Position numbers and translations under genes: made by a program. The notes under the pieces were generated by a model. The model had not been told where the DNA came from. It made no database searches and saw only the letters and a list, made by a program, of their open reading frames with translations. Positions 60,609 through 64,000 of a stretch of DNA of 64,000 bases are shown here, piece after piece. The number at the start of each line of letters is the position of its first letter. Position 1 is the first letter of the stretch. The stretch comes from an uncultured Rikenellaceae bacterium (GTDB lineage Bacteria > Bacteroidota > Bacteroidia > Bacteroidales > Rikenellaceae), in NCBI GenBank assembly GCA_944415565.1, contig CALYBQ010000011.1:30485-94484 (forward strand), given 5' to 3'.

Positions 60609-60664
60609 TTATAGAGGGTGTGGTCGTTGACCATGTTCGGTTTTAAGTCTATAATGGTATAGGT

Positions 60665-61813
60665 ATGAAAAAAATATTGTACTTGATATTTCTATTGTTG
60701 GCAGTTGTTGGCTGCGACAAAAGTATTACTCCCAAGGGCGGCGTGTTATTTATAGATATAACGAGAAAGCCGGACAGGATACAGGATGCCGGGATTATAA
60801 AGGATTTCGAGGTCATATCGTTGAAATCCGAGGATAAGGTTATTGTAGATAAGATCAATAAAATAATCATCCACGATAGTTTGATATACATCGCGAATTA
60901 CCGTTCAAGTTCCAATGTGGTAATTTTCGACTTGGAAGGACAGTTTGTAAGGGAGATTAAGCGGCGCGGTAGGGGGCCGCTTGAATATATGCAGTTAGCC
61001 AATATTTTTATAGACGAGACGGATAATACGTTTAATATCGTAGATCGTTATCCTGCTAAAATCCTGAAATTCCCATTGGATGGTGCTGGTAATCCGAACG
61101 TTATTTCGATAGATGCTATTTCATTGGATGATGTCATGCCGTATTCGGATGGCTATATATGTTACACTACATTCTCGTCTCAGAATCAGGATAAAACCAT
61201 TCAGGTCGTAGACCGAGATGGCCACATGGTGAGTAGGGATATACTGATGCGGAACGGATGGGAAAGTCATGGGTTTGCCGAAGCTCGAGTATTTTCTAAG
61301 TTTGGCGATAAGATTTATTTCAAACCTATTTACGAATCGCCGATATATGGTTTCGATGGGGCCGCGAAGTTCGAACCGTCTGTGGCATTGGATTTCGGTC
61401 GCTATAACTGGCCGCCCGAATTGGAAACCGCCGACGATTTTTTGAATGACGACACATATTTAGCCGGCGATTATATCGGTTATGTGCATAACTATCAAGA
61501 AAAAGAAAGTTATTGGTTGTTCAGGTATGTGCATCGCGGGCAAGTGACATTTGCTGTGTATGATAAGGCAACAGGTCAGTCTATGCAATACGCACCCGAT
61601 GTGAACACGGATAAATATTTGATTCGTTTTGGGGCGGTTGCTGCCATTACTGAAGACAATATCGTCACTTATCAGGATGCGGCCGACGTTGTGGAATTAT
61701 TGAAGAGTGACGAGTTGAACCGTAAGTATCCGGATCAGATGGAAAATCTCAGGCAAAAAGTCGGCGATCTGACGCCTGAAAGCAACCCCGTTTTGATAGT
61801 TTATGACATTTAA
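60665..61813 (+). CDS. 6-bladed beta-propeller lipoprotein
   Basis: The 382-residue protein has a lipoprotein signal ending AVVGC (Cys17) and resembles the 6-bladed beta-propeller proteins common in Bacteroidetes. The first blades show IIHDSLIYIANYRSSSNVVI and FDLEGQFVREIKRRGRGPLE, a block frequent in this family. The residues after Cys17 (DKS) do not match the known Bacteroidetes surface-export signal, so it may remain periplasmic. The gene is monocistronic, with a promoter upstream and a terminator shared with gpmA. Function is unknown. Confidence 0.85.
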   Translation: MKKILYLIFLLLAVVGCDKSITPKGGVLFIDITRKPDRIQDAGIIKDFEVISLKSEDKVIVDKINKIIIHDSLIYIANYRSSSNVVIFDLEGQFVREIKRRGRGPLEYMQLANIFIDETDNTFNIVDRYPAKILKFPLDGAGNPNVISIDAISLDDVMPYSDGYICYTTFSSQNQDKTIQVVDRDGHMVSRDILMRNGWESHGFAEARVFSKFGDKIYFKPIYESPIYGFDGAAKFEPSVALDFGRYNWPPELETADDFLNDDTYLAGDYIGYVHNYQEKESYWLFRYVHRGQVTFAVYDKATGQSMQYAPDVNTDKYLIRFGAVAAITEDNIVTYQDAADVVELLKSDELNRKYPDQMENLRQKVGDLTPESNPVLIVYDI

Positions 61814-61842
61814 TGCTCTTGTGTAAGTGTAGTTTTGGTAGT

Positions 61843-61886
61843 AACAATAATCAGGATCGGTTAGACAGCCGATCCTGATTATTGTT
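61843..61886. terminator. Bidirectional terminator between the propeller and gpmA genes
   Basis: An 18-bp stem (61843-61860 with 61869-61886) with an 8-base loop lies between convergent genes and has T-runs in both directions. Confidence 0.9.
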
Positions 61887-61902
61887 TAGTAATGTTTGGC
61901 AG

Positions 61903-62646
61903 TTATTTCACGGCCGCTGCGGTTTTCATCATTTTCGCGATTTCGTCCGGATCTCCTATCATGAAGTCGTTGACCAGATTGTACTTGTCGTCGAACTCGA
62001 AAACGTATGGTATACCGGTCGGCATGTTGAATTGCACGATATCATCGTCAGATATGTTCTTGAGCTTCTTTACTACGCCGCGCAGGCTGTTGCCGTGCGC
62101 CGATACGATGATGCCTTCAGATTCCCTGAGCGACGGGAATATCACGTTATCCCAATACGGCATGAGCCTGTCTATGGTGTCTTTGAGCGATTCGGTTAGG
62201 GGAAGGTCGCTGTCGGCCACGTTGCGGTAACGCACGTCGAAACGCGGATTGCGGGGATCGTCTTTGGATAGCGGATCGGGTGGGGTATCGTAGCTTCGCC
62301 TCCATAGTTTTACCTGTTCCTCGCCATATTGTTCGGCCGTCTCGCCTTTGTTGAGCCCTTGCAGTGAACCGTAATGTTTCTCATTCAGCCGCCAACTTTT
62401 TTCGACCGGTATCCAGTCGAGATTCATCCGGTCGAGGACACAGTCGAGGGTTTTGATTGCCCGTTTCAGATATGATGTGTATGCGCGGTCGAAAAACAGG
62501 CCCATTTCGAGCATCGCGTCACCGGCGCGGTATGCCTGTGCCACACCCTCGGCCGTGAGGTCAACGTCGGTCCATCCCGTGAAGCGGTTCTCTCTGTTCC
62601 ACACACTTTCGCCGTGGCGTATCAGAACGATCTTTTTTGTCTTCAT
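61903..62646 (-). CDS. gpmA: 2,3-bisphosphoglycerate-dependent phosphoglycerate mutase
   Basis: GpmA interconverts 3- and 2-phosphoglycerate in glycolysis. The 247-residue protein has the phosphohistidine block [18 protein letters not shown] with His11, then [26 protein letters not shown] and the second His in [10 protein letters not shown]. The full acid-loop and C-terminal [12 protein letters not shown] blocks are present. I chose the start at [12 protein letters not shown] because it begins the family homology; earlier codons lie in the hairpin region. It is monocistronic. Confidence 0.96.
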   Translation of the reverse strand: MKTKKIVLIRHGESVWNRENRFTGWTDVDLTAEGVAQAYRAGDAMLEMGLFFDRAYTSYLKRAIKTLDCVLDRMNLDWIPVEKSWRLNEKHYGSLQGLNKGETAEQYGEEQVKLWRRSYDTPPDPLSKDDPRNPRFDVRYRNVADSDLPLTESLKDTIDRLMPYWDNVIFPSLRESEGIIVSAHGNSLRGVVKKLKNISDDDIVQFNMPTGIPYVFEFDDKYNLVNDFMIGDPDEIAKMMKTAAAVK

Positions 62647-62726
62647 AACGCTGTCTTTTATGGTTGTTTCTGCGTTACAAGATATGTCAATAATCGTGCC
62701 TGCGGGACACAATGTGACGGTAAAAA

Positions 62727-62764
62727 ACGCTCCCATCTACCTCAAAACTGGTAGATGGGAGCGT
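62727..62764 (-). terminator. Terminator of the NlpE-like gene
   Basis: A 14-bp stem (62727-62740 with 62751-62764) with a 10-base loop lies 26 bases past the stop of the minus-strand gene and is followed on that strand by six T's. Confidence 0.88.
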
Positions 62765-62790
62765 ATCTCGGTAGAGTAGGTCTTGCTTTC

Positions 62791-63285
62791 TTATTTCTTT
62801 ATCAGCGTGTAGTTGAATTCCGATTCTATACGCTTCATGTCCATGTCAAGCATATGCAGTTTCTCCTCGTCTAACAGGAAGTTGATGTCGTTGACACCCC
62901 CATAAGGTGTCAGTTGGTATATCTTATTGCCCGGATAGTCCGATGTCCCGTCGAAGATCATCCATTCCCCGTAGGTGTGGAAAATTTTGTTTTCTCCGTT
63001 ATCTGCATCTTTGAATGTCTGCTTCAGGTCGAAAACTCCGGAGTCCGCATCCTTTTGCTTGTAGAGCGTCAAGAGATAGTCTTGTCCCGGCGTATCGGCC
63101 GCAGGGATGGGGCCTTCATATATCTCTTCGATAATCTTACCCAATCCGTCCACTTGCTTTACGGAATCACGAATGTTGAGCTCCGTTGTAGGCGACATCT
63201 CCTCTGTTGTCGCATTCTTCTTCGTTTTATTTCCGCACGAACATATCAGTAATGTGCATGCGGCTAAGACCATAATGTTTCTCAT
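62791..63285 (-). CDS. NlpE-like lipoprotein without the CxxC motif
   Basis: The 164-residue lipoprotein has a signal ending LICSC (Cys17) and an NlpE N-terminal-like domain (about 45-160): EEIYEGPIPAADTPGQDYLL, then strands YKQKDADSGVFDLKQTF, HTYGEWMIFDG and IYQLTPYGG. In E. coli NlpE the loop carries PCADC, a copper- and surface-sensing Cys pair; here it reads PAADT, with no Cys. The fold match is an inference from this pattern. Its role could be envelope sensing or structural. It is monocistronic. Confidence 0.7.
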   Translation of the reverse strand: MRNIMVLAACTLLICSCGNKTKKNATTEEMSPTTELNIRDSVKQVDGLGKIIEEIYEGPIPAADTPGQDYLLTLYKQKDADSGVFDLKQTFKDADNGENKIFHTYGEWMIFDGTSDYPGNKIYQLTPYGGVNDINFLLDEEKLHMLDMDMKRIESEFNYTLIKK

Positions 63286-63364
63286 ATTTTGTTATAATAT
63301 TTTGTGTCTACAGCCTTAAATCTCTCTATGCTGGGGGGCTTGTGTAGCCCTTGTAGCGGAAAGA

Positions 63365-63397
63365 GTAAACGCCACCTCTTAAAGAGGCAGCGTTTAC
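63365..63397 (-). terminator. Hairpin after the histone-H1-like gene
   Basis: A two-part stem (63365-63372 with 63390-63397 and 63375-63380 with 63382-63387) has a CA/CA internal loop. It lies just past the stop codon of the small minus-strand gene. The T-run is weak. Confidence 0.55.
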
Positions 63398-63416
63398 ATG
63401 TGAAACCGTACTTCGA

Positions 63417-63590
63417 TTATTTTGAAGCTTCTACCGAAACTTTACGGAATTCTTTGAGGAGTTTCGAAAGTTCGAGAGCTGCTTTACGCGCGCGAGTTCC
63501 TGCGGCTTTATTGCCTTTTTCTACTTGGAGTTTTGCATTCTGCGAAAATGCTTCGATCTGCTGATCGATCTGGTTCATTAAGTTCTGCAT
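63417..63590 (-). CDS. Histone-H1-like small protein
   Basis: This 57-residue basic helical protein resembles the histone-H1-like proteins of Bacteroidetes. It starts MQNLMNQIDQQIEAFSQNAK, then has QVEKGNKAAGTRARKAALEL and ends in LLKEFRKVSVEASK. The NKAAGTRARKA block is the recognisable part. It is small enough to be missed by length-limited gene finding. Its promoter (TTTG-N18-TAGTTTTG) and a hairpin after the stop frame it as a real gene. DNA binding is inferred from the family, not seen in the sequence. Confidence 0.85.
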   Translation of the reverse strand: MQNLMNQIDQQIEAFSQNAKLQVEKGNKAAGTRARKAALELSKLLKEFRKVSVEASK

Positions 63591-63629
63591 GATCTTATCT
63601 GATTAAAATTGGTTTATACACGTTGGTTA

Positions 63630-63659
63630 CAAAACTAAACAAAAAAAGGTAACTGCAAA
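63630..63659 (-). promoter_or_regulatory. Promoter of the histone-H1-like gene
   Basis: On the minus strand TTTG (complement of 63656-63659) and TAGTTTTG (complement of 63630-63637) are separated by 18 bases. It lies about 40 bases before the start codon. Confidence 0.65.
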
Positions 63660-63843
63660 GTGTTTTTTGTTTTTTTCTCTCTGAAATAGTCCGTTTTATG
63701 TATCTCTGAACCATAAAACGCAACTTGTTGTGGCTGAGTTTCTATATGTGCTTCAGACTCGGCAATGTGTTTTCGGTATGACTATGTCTTTGTCGTTACA
63801 CTGATAGCTTTGTTTATTCAAATATGTTGCCAGGTTTATCATC

Positions 63844-63880
63844 CCCCCCCTCTTCTCATATAACAAGAGAAGAGGGGGGG
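63844..63880 (-). terminator. G/C-run hairpin terminator
   Basis: A 14-bp stem pairs 63844-63857 (C7-TCTTCTC) with 63867-63880 around a 9-base loop. It lies just past the stop of the minus-strand gene that enters from the window end. Confidence 0.7.
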
Positions 63881-63888
63881 TAATGTTT

Positions 63889-64000
63889 TTATATTTTAAC
63901 GCACCTGATCTGGTAAGCGTTTGCGGTTTTGTCGGCCTCTTTGGCATATGGGTCAATGAGCGTTTCGTGGAACCTGAAGTATGTGGTTTCGCCATTCCTT
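63889..64000 (-). CDS. C-terminal end of a FISUMP-like protein (partial)
   Basis: On the minus strand an open frame enters from beyond the window and ends at a TAA at 63889-63891. The last residues are NGETTYFRFHETLIDPYAKE, then ADKTANAYQIRCVKI. The AYQIRCVK ending resembles the C-terminus of the Fibrobacter succinogenes major paralogous domain (SVRCVK), an exported module common in Bacteroidetes. With only 37 codons visible the family is a guess. The strong hairpin just past the stop supports a real gene end. Confidence 0.5.
   Translation of the reverse strand, partial: RNGETTYFRFHETLIDPYAKEADKTANAYQIRCVKI

Noticed and set aside
63844..63880. A G7/C8 arrangement that might form a G-quadruplex.
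   Set aside because: Only one G-run is present on each strand; it forms a simple hairpin and fits a terminator.
63753..63995. An 80-codon minus-strand frame at the right end.
   Set aside because: A different frame on the same strand gives a convincing protein C-terminus with a stop at 63889, followed by a hairpin.

Overview
The window looks like a chromosomal core segment of a member of the Bacteroidales, most likely Alistipes or another Rikenellaceae-like genus; the genus is an inference from gene content and was not tested by alignment. The phylum-level evidence is strong: a fused LpxC-FabZ protein beside lpxA, a fused FeoA-FeoB with a FeoB-associated Cys-rich protein, a TamB-like giant protein divergent from tsaD, DUF1573, DUF5106 and 6-bladed beta-propeller lipoproteins, a histone-H1-like mini protein, and repeated promoters of the Bacteroidetes type TTTG-N19-TAnnTTTG instead of E. 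coli -35/-10 boxes. Shine-Dalgarno sequences are mostly absent or weak.

Layout. 1-6.4 kb: the end of a glutamine cyclotransferase gene, cobalamin-dependent methionine synthase (metH), metF and an M20 amidohydrolase. 6.4-12.8 kb: a small acidic peptide, an outer-membrane barrel protein, PPi-type phosphofructokinase, a mini ferredoxin-like protein, an acidic-tailed hypothetical, a K+/H+ antiporter, a 659-base gene-free stretch, and an orphan TonB-like protein. 12.9-20.2 kb: lpxC/fabZ-lpxA, then rimP-nusA-infB. 20.3-24.7 kb: a GH43 glycosidase, SulP transporter, a GNAT and tsaD. 24.7-31.9 kb: a TamB-like protein followed by exbB-exbD-tonB-DUF1573, an envelope block. 32-38.2 kb: an MtaD-type deaminase, an HTH protein with an unknown C-terminal domain, glmS, a tandem-repeat promoter region, a guanine-deaminase-like protein and a GNAT. 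38.3-45.7 kb: fabG and a TetR-TolC-adaptor-RND-PII-like efflux operon. 45.9-54.4 kb: a barrel protein, a DUF5106 thioredoxin-like lipoprotein, a low-molecular-weight phosphatase, clpB, the feo locus and a GNAT. 54.5-64 kb: thiL and adk (divergent), two barrel proteins, glyA, rpsF-rpsR-rplI, a beta-propeller lipoprotein, gpmA, an NlpE-like lipoprotein, the histone-H1-like gene and the end of a protein that runs off the window.

The genes fit together in a few themes. One-carbon metabolism: metH, metF, glyA and the MtaD-type deaminase. Envelope biogenesis and energisation: lpxC/fabZ, lpxA, glmS, fabG, TamB-like, ExbB/ExbD/TonB. Translation: rimP-nusA-infB, rpsF-rpsR-rplI, tsaD. Transport: feo, SulP, K+/H+ antiporter and RND efflux. 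Many units end in strong perfect hairpins, several of them bidirectional between convergent genes.

I found no tRNA, rRNA, CRISPR array, insertion sequence, prophage or secondary-metabolite cluster. No clearly new multi-gene system is visible. The observations most worth following are the tandem 73-74-base repeats, each carrying a promoter-like box, before the deaminase gene; the PII-like protein closing the RND operon; an 11-9-11 inverted repeat just before clpB; and the acidic insertion in FeoB.
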